13,486 nt of DNA from SIG710 sp045595425. Lineage in GTDB: Bacteria; Bacillota; Clostridia; Oscillospirales; CAG-272. The notes under the pieces are model-generated. The model did no database searches. It saw nothing but the letters and a program-made list of their open reading frames with translations, and was not told the DNA's origin. Location: contig JAZOAL010000068.1 of the NCBI GenBank assembly GCA_045595425.1, positions 1 through 13,486 of the forward strand, in the 5' to 3' direction. The position numbers and the translations under genes are program-made. Shown in pieces: positions 1-6,816 of the stretch. How positions within the stretch are numbered: position 1 is the stretch's first letter; each line of letters begins with the position of its first letter.

Positions 1-14
1 ATTACATCGCCATT

Positions 15-51
15 CCCTTTTTGCCCCCAAAGAGCACGGGGACAAAAAGGG
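15..51. repeat. Imperfect inverted repeat downstream of the GTPase-NYN gene
   Basis: Bases 15-23 pair with 43-51, and 24-27 pair with 38-41. A42 is a bulge and the loop is about 10 nt. Neither strand has a T-run directly after the stem, so it is not a textbook intrinsic terminator, although it could form a 3' RNA structure on the minus-strand transcript. The C/G plus T/A run composition resembles the hairpin in the leader of the same gene (2814-2843). The two may be copies of one palindromic element family, which is an inference. Confidence 0.5.
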
Positions 52-61
52 TTTGTGCAAG

Positions 62-116
62 GCGAACTGCTTGCGGTAGAGGTAATCGATTGTTTAGAGT
101 GATTATCGCAGTTCGC
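62..116. repeat. Long imperfect stem-loop downstream of the GTPase-NYN gene
   Basis: A perfect 9-bp outer stem (62-70 with 108-116) encloses a second 7-bp stem (81-87 with 101-107, one G-T pair). The right arms of the two stems are contiguous. The left arms are separated by a 10-nt bulge, and the loop is about 13 nt. It lies 60 bp past the stop codon of the minus-strand gene. It may act as an mRNA 3'-end structure, but there is no adjacent T-run, so its role is open. Confidence 0.5.
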
Positions 117-176
117 TGAGTTTGTTTTTGAAGGTTAGTTGAAGCGCAGAAGGAAATCGGGGGGGAGCGCGTTCGC

Positions 177-2783
177 TCATTTGTTGAATTGCTCGATTTG
201 CTCGTCAATCTCGCGTCTGACGGCGCAGACCTCTTCATAGAATATACGCGCCGGGATGCGCTCTGCACCGTGACCGAGGACTATCATCTGTTCAAGATTA
301 TCCGATGTTGCAACACGAACGCGGAACTTTTTCGCCATTTCAAGGGTCACTCGCTCGATATAGGCATCGGCTGTCTCGGCTTCTTTGGTGTATACTACAT
401 GGATGCCGCCCTGCTTCTCCACAGAGCCGCGTCCGCCTGCAACCTTATAGGCATCGAAAACGAGGATCACTCCGCAGTCGCGGTAGCCCTGATAGTTGCA
501 GAGAATATCGGTCAGAAGCTTTCTCGCAAGATTCAGATTGTCCTCGGCAATCTTGCGAAGATCGTCCCATGCGAAAATGATGTTATAGCCGTCAACCAGC
601 AGATATTCGGGTAGATAAGCCTTTGTCTTTGCGGGCTTTGGCGGCTTTTTCTTTTCATAATCGCGTATCACGCGCTCGGGAGGCAATGCACGCCTTCTGA
701 TGGGGCCGTATGTTCGTTCAAAAATTGCGACAAGCTCCTTATCCATAAGGACGTTTTCCTCATAAGAGAGTGATCGTTTTTTTGCTTCATATTGGAGATT
801 TTCCGTATCTTGAGGGTCGCCGTTTTTGTCATCGGCTTTGCGATATGCCTCTTCAATGTGCATATGCGCCTCTGCCTCATCCCATTTTACGAGGAATCCC
901 GCACCGTGGGCGCAGAATACCGAATCGGCACTGTTGTCTGGATCTCTTTCGGGGTCATAGCCTATCTCGGTGATAACGGGATCGGGATTTTGGCATTTTT
1001 TATATCCGCCGGAATTGAGAGTCAGCTTTCCCTGTCCCTTGGTATATGCGCTGACCTCTCTTGCATAGCCGCGCATCTCTTTAACGGGAGCGGAGCCGCT
1101 GAGGAGCATTTCGGTATTGCTTATCATTTCGGGCGGCGAAAAATCTCCGTGCATAAGCCCTATATCCGAGATGGCTCTGCCGATGTTCTCCTGCGGAAGG
1201 ATAAGGCGGAAATCATAATAAGGCTCAAGAAGAACGGATTTTGCCCGCATAAGCCCCTGACGCACTGCGCGATAGGTGGCTTGGCGGAAGTCTCCGCCTT
1301 CGGTGTGCTTTTTGTGAGCCTTGCCTGCCACAAGGGTTATGCGCATATCTGTTATGGGTGAGCCTGTGAGCACGCCAAGATGCTGACGCTCCCCGAGATG
1401 GGTCAATATCAGCCTTTGCCAATTTCGATCAAGGGAGCTTTCACTGCAAAGGGTGTCGAAGGAAAGACCGCTCCCCTCGCCTGTAGGTTCAAGCATCAGA
1501 TGAACCTCGGCATAATGGCGGAGAGGCTCAAAATGCCCGACTCCGAAAACGGGCTCAGCGATCGTTTCTTTATAGACGATGTTTCCTTCGTCAAAGCCCA
1601 CCGCAATTCCAAATCGGTCGTGTATCGTGCGTTCAAGGACTTCAAGCTGAACCTCACCCATGACCTTCACGTGTATTTCTTTAAGTCTTTCGTTCCAGCT
1701 TGATGAGAGCTGGGGATCCTCCTCCTCAAGCTTTCGAATGAAGGAATAGAGCTCGGCAATGTTACATTCTTCTTTTGGCAGGATGCGGTATGTCAGAACG
1801 GGCTCAAGAATGGCAGAAATCGCTTCAAGCTCGCTTCCGAGTCCTTCACCGCCATAGGTGTTTTCAAGCCCCAAAACAGCGCAGACCTGTCCCGCTTCCG
1901 CTTTTTCGGCAGATATGAATTTCGAGCCGGAATAGATTCTGATCCCGTCAACCTTTTCTCCGGTTCCTTTTCCCGTTGTAAGAACAGACTTTGTTCTAAG
2001 CTCTCCTCCGGTTATCTTCATATGGGTCAGGCGATTGCCGTTGTCATCGCGGGTGATCTTATAGACTTTTGCGCCAAAATGATCGGAATATTTCTTTTCA
2101 AGGGTCAGCTTTTCAAGAGCTCCTATCAGCTCGTCAACTCCGTCAAGCTTCAGGGCTGATCCGAAAAAGCAGGGGAAGATTTTGCGTGAGGAGACAAGGG
2201 CGGCACTTTCAGAGAGGAGTGCTTCCTCTGTAAGCGAGCCATCGATAAAGCTGTCAAGGAGCTCCTCGTCGCGCATGGATATCTCCTCGGCAAGCTCATC
2301 TCCGCGATCGGCGGAAAAATCTATACAGCCGTCTCCGAAGCGGTCTTTCAGAGCGCGCATTGTGACCTCTCTGATGGGACATGGCAGGTCGGTTTTATTT
2401 ATGAAGATAAAGGTTGGCACCTTATAGCGCGAAAGAAGCTGCCAAATGGTGGAGGTGTGGGACTGGATGCCCTCGGAGGCACTGATAACGAGAATGGCAT
2501 AGTCAAGAACGCGGAGTGTTCGCTCTGCTTCGCCCGAAAAGTCAACGTGACCGGGGGTATCAAGGAGCGTCAGCTCGGTATTTTCGGCAACTTTGAGTTG
2601 AGCCTGCTTTGAAAATATGGTTATACCGCGTTCCCGTTCCAGCAGAAAATTATCGAGGAAGGCGTCTCCGTGGTCAACTCTGCCGAGTCCGCGTATAGAG
2701 CCGCATCTGTATAAAAGTGCTTCGGAAAGGGTTGTTTTTCCGGCGTCAACATGGGCGAGGATGCCCATAACAAGTCTTTTCAT
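177..2783 (-). CDS. Tet(M)/EF-G-like ribosomal GTPase fused to a Rae1/YacP-type NYN nuclease domain
   Basis: An 868-aa protein, much longer than Tet(M)/Tet(O) (about 640 aa). Residues 1 to about 600 follow the ribosomal-protection GTPase plan: G1 AHVDAGKT (10-17), switch I RGITIF (52-57), G3 DTPGHVDF (75-82), G4 NKTD (129-132), then EF-G-like domains II-V. Residues about 600-725 are a linker with a CAHGAG motif (624-629) and YGPIRRR (692-698). Residues about 726-868 form an NYN/PIN-like nuclease domain starting LLVDGYNI. Its acidic residues D731, D777, D806 and D828 lie in VDGYN, VFDA, ETAD and TSD motifs that match B. subtilis Rae1 as remembered. Rae1 cleaves mRNA in the ribosomal A site, and ribosomal-protection GTPases also act there. 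Inferred role: ribosome-associated rescue or mRNA cleavage. The domain IV loop for tetracycline release lacks the Tet(M) sequence (residues 489-499 are AHKKHTEGGDF), so tetracycline resistance should not be assumed. The start is set by AGGAGG at 2791-2796. Confidence 0.93.
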   Translation of the reverse strand: MKRLVMGILAHVDAGKTTLSEALLYRCGSIRGLGRVDHGDAFLDNFLLERERGITIFSKQAQLKVAENTELTLLDTPGHVDFSGEAERTLRVLDYAILVISASEGIQSHTSTIWQLLSRYKVPTFIFINKTDLPCPIREVTMRALKDRFGDGCIDFSADRGDELAEEISMRDEELLDSFIDGSLTEEALLSESAALVSSRKIFPCFFGSALKLDGVDELIGALEKLTLEKKYSDHFGAKVYKITRDDNGNRLTHMKITGGELRTKSVLTTGKGTGEKVDGIRIYSGSKFISAEKAEAGQVCAVLGLENTYGGEGLGSELEAISAILEPVLTYRILPKEECNIAELYSFIRKLEEEDPQLSSSWNERLKEIHVKVMGEVQLEVLERTIHDRFGIAVGFDEGNIVYKETIAEPVFGVGHFEPLRHYAEVHLMLEPTGEGSGLSFDTLCSESSLDRNWQRLILTHLGERQHLGVLTGSPITDMRITLVAGKAHKKHTEGGDFRQATYRAVRQGLMRAKSVLLEPYYDFRLILPQENIGRAISDIGLMHGDFSPPEMISNTEMLLSGSAPVKEMRGYAREVSAYTKGQGKLTLNSGGYKKCQNPDPVITEIGYDPERDPDNSADSVFCAHGAGFLVKWDEAEAHMHIEEAYRKADDKNGDPQDTENLQYEAKKRSLSYEENVLMDKELVAIFERTYGPIRRRALPPERVIRDYEKKKPPKPAKTKAYLPEYLLVDGYNIIFAWDDLRKIAEDNLNLARKLLTDILCNYQGYRDCGVILVFDAYKVAGGRGSVEKQGGIHVVYTKEAETADAYIERVTLEMAKKFRVRVATSDNLEQMIVLGHGAERIPARIFYEEVCAVRREIDEQIEQFNK

Positions 2784-2813
2784 CCGCTTTCCTCCTTTTT
2801 ATGCCTCCGGCGG

Positions 2814-2843
2814 CTCAGCCCCTTTTTGAAAAAAGGGGCTGAG
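2814..2843 (-). promoter_or_regulatory. 14-bp hairpin in the 5' leader of the GTPase-NYN gene
   Basis: Bases 2814-2827 are the perfect reverse complement of 2830-2843, so the RNA would form a long stem with a tiny loop once the inner A/T pairs open. On the minus-strand transcript it lies between the predicted promoter (2874-2902) and the SD (2791-2796). No U-run follows it, so it is not an obvious terminator. It could stabilise the mRNA, affect initiation, or simply be a palindromic repeat copy. Confidence 0.6.
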
Positions 2844-2873
2844 AACCCCAAAAACTTTAAATAATTTCATTAC

Positions 2874-2902
2874 ATTTTAACATATTTTATTTCAAATTTC
2901 AA
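2874..2902 (-). promoter_or_regulatory. Sigma-A promoter for the GTPase-NYN gene
   Basis: Reading the minus strand, TTGAAA (2902-2897) and TAAAAT (2879-2874) are separated by exactly 17 nt. Transcription would start near 2867, about 84 nt before the start codon, leaving a leader that contains the 2814-2843 hairpin. Confidence 0.7.
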
Positions 2903-2994
2903 TATGAATCGGTATTTTGCCTTGACCTTGGGTGTTGAATTGCCATCCATCGTTGATATTTGAACATTTTTGCCGGGTAAAATTATAAAAAAGA

Positions 2995-3023
2995 TTGACA
3001 GAAATCAAAAACTGTGTTAAAAT
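2995..3023 (+). promoter_or_regulatory. Sigma-A promoter for the sugar isomerase gene
   Basis: TTGACA (2995-3000) and TAAAAT (3018-3023) have a 17-nt spacer. The gene starts 40 nt downstream behind an AAGGGAGAG ribosome binding site. It is divergent from the promoter at 2874-2902, so the two genes share an AT-rich intergenic region. Confidence 0.8.
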
Positions 3024-3062
3024 AAACTTGAAAAATTTTATATCCTAAAGGGAGAGATTGCT

Positions 3063-3839
3063 ATGAAACAGTACGGACTTCAGCTTTATACTATCCGTGA
3101 TTTTATGAAAACCGAGGAGGATTTTGCCGCTTCCATGAAGAAGATCGCCGCAATGGGCTATAAGGATCTTCACACAGCGGGATGCGAAATCGACGAGACT
3201 CGCTATATTGAGATGATCAAGGAAAACGGAATGAGCATCTGCGGTACTCACTATGGCTATAATAATTTGGTTGAGAACGTTGAGAGAACAATTAGGCTCC
3301 ATCGCCTCTGGGAAACGAACAATATCGGTATCGGTGGTATGCCCGGCTTTGCTCACGAAAATGTTGAAAATCTGAAGAAATTCATTGATAAGTGCAATGA
3401 GATGGCAAAGATATATGCAGCAGAGGGCTTCAAGATTACATACCACAACCACGCATTTGAGTTCCATCGCATTGATGGTACAAAGACCGTTATGGATTAC
3501 CTCTATGAGGGGTTTGATCCCGAAAATATCACCTTTGTTCTTGATACCTGCTGGGTACAGGCAGGAGGCGGAGATGTTCGTCACTGGATCGAAAAGCTGC
3601 AGGGAAGAATTGATATCCTTCACCTTAAGGATTGCATGAGAGTGCTTTATGCAGACGGCAATCAGGGTCTCACAATGACAGAGGTCGGAAACGGCAATAT
3701 CTGGATGGAGGGCGTTATCGAGACAGCCCGCAAGTGCGGCGTTAAGTACTATGTTGTTGAGCAGGATGCTAACTGGCTTGACGGCGATCCCTTCAAGAGC
3801 GCACAGGTAAGCGCAGACTTCCTTAAGAAGCTTATTTGA
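3063..3839 (+). CDS. Sugar phosphate isomerase/epimerase (xylose isomerase-like TIM barrel)
   Basis: A 258-aa protein with the features of the AP endonuclease family 2/xylose isomerase-like TIM barrel (IolE/IolI, YcjR-type enzymes). These use a divalent metal to isomerise or epimerise sugars or inositol derivatives. Visible active-site signatures are YHNH (127-130) with E133, LDTCW with D161, HLKD with H187 and D190, EVGNGN with E207, and VVEQD (231-235). Length is normal for the family and there is no signal peptide, so it should be cytoplasmic. It has its own promoter and a terminator just after the stop, so it appears monocistronic. No sugar transporter or kinase gene is adjacent to suggest the substrate. 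The start at 3063 is well supported by AAGGGAGAG at 3048-3056. The family is confident; the substrate is unknown. Confidence 0.93.
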   Translation: MKQYGLQLYTIRDFMKTEEDFAASMKKIAAMGYKDLHTAGCEIDETRYIEMIKENGMSICGTHYGYNNLVENVERTIRLHRLWETNNIGIGGMPGFAHENVENLKKFIDKCNEMAKIYAAEGFKITYHNHAFEFHRIDGTKTVMDYLYEGFDPENITFVLDTCWVQAGGGDVRHWIEKLQGRIDILHLKDCMRVLYADGNQGLTMTEVGNGNIWMEGVIETARKCGVKYYVVEQDANWLDGDPFKSAQVSADFLKKLI

Positions 3840-3849
3840 TTATAAAAAT

Positions 3850-3885
3850 AAAAAGTTGGTTCACGGTAGTGAGCCAACTTTTTTA
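3850..3885. terminator. Bidirectional intrinsic terminator
   Basis: The stem 3855-3864/3869-3878 has one G-T wobble and a GGTA loop. It is extended by an A-run on the left and a T-run at 3879-3884 on the right. It ends the isomerase transcript on the plus strand. Read on the minus strand it also ends in a T-run, and it overlaps the stop codon of the regulator remnant (3883-4038). Confidence 0.88.
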
Positions 3886-4038
3886 TTCATCAACATATTC
3901 TGCGATATCCTCAAGCTTGCATTCAAGTGCGGCGCAAATTTTGGAGAGTGTTTTTATCGTATCGAAGAAATTGTGAAGCTTTTCGAAAGACTTGGCAGTG
4001 ATGGCGGCAGTCAGCATGATTTCGGCTGACAAATTATT
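3883..4038 (-). pseudogene. Remnant of a small Cro/C1-type helix-turn-helix regulator
   Basis: On the minus strand a frame open from 4038 to the stop at 3883-3885 encodes about 51 codons; from its only ATG (4017) it gives 44 aa. Its C-terminal half, TIKTLSKICAALECKLEDIA followed by EYVDE, closely matches the last two helices of small XRE/HTH_26 regulators (T..TL.KIC.AL.C...DI.EY). The first helix of the expected 65-70 aa protein is missing: a stop lies upstream at 4039-4041 and the ECF promoter begins 20 bp further on. No ribosome binding site is evident before the ATG. It is probably a decayed gene truncated at its 5' end, though expression of the short frame cannot be excluded. Confidence 0.55.
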
Positions 4039-4061
4039 TTAATAACATTTCATCCCAATTC

Positions 4062-4090
4062 TTGACATTTCCCGAAATTTGCTATATAAT
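4062..4090 (+). promoter_or_regulatory. Perfect-consensus sigma-A promoter for the ECF S component
   Basis: TTGACA (4062-4067), a 17-nt spacer and TATAAT (4085-4090) make an exact consensus match. Only about 25 nt separate the expected start site from the ATG at 4122, which leaves no room for a riboswitch. The hexamer also rules out the upstream TTG at 4062 as a start codon. Confidence 0.88.
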
Positions 4091-4121
4091 ATATGCAAGG
4101 ATTTTTGGAGGAGGTGCGGTT

Positions 4122-4721
4122 ATGACGGCACAGATGAACAACAGCGAAAAGATAAGAAAGATCACATTCCTCGGGATGATGACAGCAATGGTTCTGATAC
4201 TTCAGCAGCTGGCAATATTTACTCGCCCGTTATTTCCCGCGTTTACTATAACTCTTGTTCTTGTTCCGATTGTTCTTGGCTCGGTTGTTTGCGGTAAAAT
4301 TGGCGGAGCTTGGCTTGGGGCGGCGTTCGGTATAGCGGTTTTCATTACCCACGATGCGGACGCATTTTTGACGCTAAATCCGTTTGGTACTATTGTTACC
4401 GTGATGGCGAAAGGAATTTTTTGCGGCTTTGCTGCTGCGCTTGTATATCAGCTCTTTTCAAAAAAGAATATTTATTTGGGAGTTTTTTTGGCGGCAGTGG
4501 CTTGCCCTGTTGTTAATACGGGTGTGTTTCTTGTCGGCAGCGTAGTGTTCTTTATGGATGCAATAAGTGCATGGGCAGCTGCTGAGGGTGTAAATGTGTT
4601 TGAATATATGCTGTTTGGCTTTGTTGGTGTAAACTTTGTTGTTGAGCTTGCAATAAATATTGTTCTTGCGCCCGTTATCATTCGCCTTATCAGTATTATC
4701 CCCGTTAAAAACGGAAAATAA
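4122..4721 (+). CDS. ECF transporter S component (substrate-binding membrane subunit)
   Basis: A 199-aa very hydrophobic protein with about six membrane segments (roughly 13-33, 39-57, 61-76, 88-110, 118-142 and 165-190). It has the small-residue-rich helices and a conserved LNPFGT stretch (85-90) seen in energy-coupling factor S components of vitamin uptake systems. It would bind one substrate and dock to a shared EcfA-EcfA'-EcfT module, which is not encoded here. The adjacent genes give no hint of the vitamin, and there is no leader riboswitch to name it. ATG at 4122 is chosen because GGAGGAGGTG (4107-4116) precedes it; the frame is open further upstream, but that stretch overlaps the promoter. 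Confidence 0.87.
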   Translation: MTAQMNNSEKIRKITFLGMMTAMVLILQQLAIFTRPLFPAFTITLVLVPIVLGSVVCGKIGGAWLGAAFGIAVFITHDADAFLTLNPFGTIVTVMAKGIFCGFAAALVYQLFSKKNIYLGVFLAAVACPVVNTGVFLVGSVVFFMDAISAWAAAEGVNVFEYMLFGFVGVNFVVELAINIVLAPVIIRLISIIPVKNGK

Positions 4722-4833
4722 TTATGTAATGATTTTCGGGAGTTGTTATGATTTCCCCGATACGCACTTTTAATCACTAAAGCAATAAAAATCTTGTTTT
4801 TTGAAAAAAATTAAGAAAAAATTCGAAAAACAC

Positions 4834-4862
4834 TTGCAAAATGGGAAAAAGTGTGGTATACT
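4834..4862 (+). promoter_or_regulatory. Promoter of the rimP-nusA-infB operon
   Basis: TTGCAA (4834-4839), a 17-nt spacer and TATACT (4857-4862). The predicted start leaves an untranslated leader of about 80 nt that carries the hairpin at 4883-4910. Confidence 0.8.
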
Positions 4863-4882
4863 ACCTAAAGTAACATGATTTC

Positions 4883-4910
4883 TTGAGAGTGGGCGAAAGT
4901 CCACTCTCAA
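4883..4910 (+). promoter_or_regulatory. rimP leader hairpin (possible attenuator)
   Basis: A perfect 10-bp stem, TTGAGAGTGG (4883-4892) with CCACTCTCAA (4901-4910), closed by an 8-nt loop. It is followed by a broken T-rich stretch (TTTGTTGTGT), so it could act as a weak terminator or attenuator. It could also be an RNA-stability element at the front of the operon. Confidence 0.6.
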
Positions 4911-4948
4911 TTTGTTGTGTAGATTTTTTGAAAGGATTTTGGTTAAGT

Positions 4949-5431
4949 ATGGCAAAAAAAGGCGGAAACGTGGTCACTGCTGTCCGCGCCATTGCCGAGC
5001 CTCTTGCGGAAAGTCTCGGATATTTTATTTGGGATGTTGAATACGTAAGAGAAGGCGCACAGTGGTATCTGCGCATAACCATCGACAGCGAAGAGGGCAT
5101 AAATATCGAGGATTGCGAAAGGATGCACAGGGCGATCGATCCTCTTCTTGACGAGGCAGACCCAATTGAGGATGCTTATACCCTTGAGGTCAGCTCACCC
5201 GGTATTGAAAGAGATCTGAAGAACGATATGCAGATCGAGGCATGCGAGGGCTGGGAGGTTGAAGTGAAGCTTTATGCTCCTCTCGAAGGCTCAAAGCTTT
5301 TCAGAGGTATTCTTCTGGGACTGACGGAGGAAGGCGACATTGCGCTGAATATGGAAGGCATCTCAGACGCAAAGGTCTTTCCCCGTGCGAGCGTTGCAAA
5401 GATAAGCACTGTTTTTGATTTTGACGCTTAA
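4949..5431 (+). CDS. rimP: Ribosome maturation factor RimP
   Basis: A 160-aa protein, the usual RimP size. RimP binds the 30S subunit during assembly and helps fold the region around ribosomal protein uS12. The hallmark motif LEVSSPGIERDL is at residues 79-90, between the N-terminal alpha/beta domain and the C-terminal SH3-like barrel. It is the first gene of the nusA operon, as in most bacteria. ATG 4949 is preferred over upstream TTG codons because those fall in the leader hairpin, while GAAAGGA (4930-4936) precedes this ATG at about 12 nt. Confidence 0.95.
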   Translation: MAKKGGNVVTAVRAIAEPLAESLGYFIWDVEYVREGAQWYLRITIDSEEGINIEDCERMHRAIDPLLDEADPIEDAYTLEVSSPGIERDLKNDMQIEACEGWEVEVKLYAPLEGSKLFRGILLGLTEEGDIALNMEGISDAKVFPRASVAKISTVFDFDA

Positions 5432-5467
5432 TGAATATTAACATATAATAATTGAAAGGACACGAAA

Positions 5468-6493
5468 ATGAATTCAGAATTTTTCACCGCTCTCGAGCTT
5501 CTCGAGAAGGAAAAAGGAATCCCCAAGGAGTACATGTTTGAAAAGATCGAGGCGGCTCTTGTTGCGGCTTATAAGAAGGAGCATGGCAACAATATCAATG
5601 TCAGAGTCGTTATAGATCCCGCAAAGAAGGATGTTAAGGTATATCAGCAGAAGCTGGTTGTTGAAGAGGTTACAAACCCCACGGCAGAGATCTCCCTTGA
5701 GGATGCAAAGGCTATCTCGAAGAGATATACACTTGACAAGGTCGTTGAAAGTGAGCTTAAGACCAAAAATTTCCGCCGTCTCAGCGCGGCTGCGGCAAAA
5801 TCGGTTATCATTCAGGGTATCCGCGAGGCTGAGAGAAAGGTGATGCAGGAGGCCTATGAAAATAAGCGCGAGGAGATCATCACAGCAACGGTAAGCAAGA
5901 TCGATCCCGAGACATACAACGCAGTTATCGACACAGATACGAGCACTGCGGTTCTGCTCCGCAGTGAGCAGATACCCGGCGAGATACTTCATGTTGGCGA
6001 CAAGATAAAGGTCTTTGTCACCGAGGTAAACAAGGAGAGCCGCGGACCGCTGGTAACTCTTTCCCGTTCACATTCCGGACTTGTAAGACGTATGTTTGAG
6101 CTTGAAGTCCCCGAAATTCAGGACGGAATTGTTATGGTGAAGGGTATCGCAAGAGAAGCGGGCTCCAGAACTAAAATCGCAGTTTGGTCGAGAGATGAGG
6201 ATGTTGACGCTGTTGGCGCGTGCATCGGTAATAAGGGCATGAGAATTGCCGCGATTGTTGATGAGCTGAAGGGTGAGAAGATCGATATCATAGGCTACAG
6301 CGAGACACCGGAGGAATACATCAAGGCGGCACTCTCTCCCGCAAATGTACTTTCGGTGACCCTTGAAGGTGAGCGCAGCTGCAGAGTTACGGTAGCTCCA
6401 GATCAGCTTTCCCTCGCGATCGGCAAGGAAGGTCAGAACGCGCGTCTTGCGGCAAGACTGACAGGATTTAAGATAGATATCAAGGCTGAATAA
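5468..6493 (+). CDS. nusA: Transcription termination/antitermination protein NusA
   Basis: A 341-aa protein of the Gram-positive type, lacking the C-terminal acidic repeats of the enterobacterial form. It binds RNA polymerase and nascent RNA, modulating pausing, termination and antitermination. Order: N-terminal RNAP-binding domain (1 to about 125), S1 domain (about 134-200), KH1 (about 205-278, with GACIGNKGMR at 250-259) and KH2 (about 280-341, with AIGKEGQNARLAAR at 317-330). It follows rimP by 36 nt, with a GAAAGGA ribosome binding site and no internal terminator. It is slightly short for the family because it ends soon after KH2. Confidence 0.96.
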   Translation: MNSEFFTALELLEKEKGIPKEYMFEKIEAALVAAYKKEHGNNINVRVVIDPAKKDVKVYQQKLVVEEVTNPTAEISLEDAKAISKRYTLDKVVESELKTKNFRRLSAAAAKSVIIQGIREAERKVMQEAYENKREEIITATVSKIDPETYNAVIDTDTSTAVLLRSEQIPGEILHVGDKIKVFVTEVNKESRGPLVTLSRSHSGLVRRMFELEVPEIQDGIVMVKGIAREAGSRTKIAVWSRDEDVDAVGACIGNKGMRIAAIVDELKGEKIDIIGYSETPEEYIKAALSPANVLSVTLEGERSCRVTVAPDQLSLAIGKEGQNARLAARLTGFKIDIKAE

Positions 6494-6525
6494 TTCACCG
6501 AAATTTAAATGGGAGGTGCGTTTCG

Positions 6526-6816
6526 TTGGCAGAAAAAAGTCAGGGGGCATTGAAGAAAAAACAACCCGAGCGGCAGTGCATGGGTTGTAATGTCAAAAAG
6601 CCCAAAAAAGAGCTTATCAGAATAGTCAGAACTCCCGAAGGCGTTATCGAGCTTGATTTTACGGGTAAGAAGTCGGGCAGAGGAGCTTATCTTTGCCATG
6701 ACGCCGCTTGCCTTAAGAAAATACGCAAATCGGGAAGGATCGGAAGAATACTTGAATGTGCCGTGACAAATGAGATCTGGGAGGCACTTGAGGAGGAGCT
6801 TTCTTTTGACAAATGA
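6526..6816 (+). CDS. rnpM: RNase P modulator RnpM (YlxR family)
   Basis: A 96-aa protein of the YlxR/DUF448 family. The B. subtilis homologue has been reported to bind the RNase P RNA and dampen RNase P activity. Visible signatures are RQCMGC (16-21) and the basic, glycine-rich TGKKSGRGAYLC (46-57). It sits in its classic place between nusA and the L7Ae-like gene. It starts with TTG at 6526, chosen because GGGAGGTG (6511-6518) lies 7 nt upstream and there is no ATG nearby. Its stop overlaps the next gene. Confidence 0.93.
   Translation: MAEKSQGALKKKQPERQCMGCNVKKPKKELIRIVRTPEGVIELDFTGKKSGRGAYLCHDAACLKKIRKSGRIGRILECAVTNEIWEALEEELSFDK

Noticed and set aside
2..268. An 88-codon minus-strand frame at the window start
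   Set aside because: It overlaps the end of the GTPase-NYN gene in another frame and runs through inverted repeats. The translation is low-complexity with no family resemblance.
177..2783. Calling the GTPase gene a tetracycline resistance determinant (tetM/tetO/tetW)
   Set aside because: Only the overall family matches. The drug-displacing loop sequence differs and a nuclease domain is fused, so resistance cannot be claimed from sequence.
4062..4121. A longer ECF S component starting at TTG 4062
   Set aside because: That codon is part of a perfect -35 hexamer and the -10 follows inside the supposed coding region. ATG 4122 has a strong SD.
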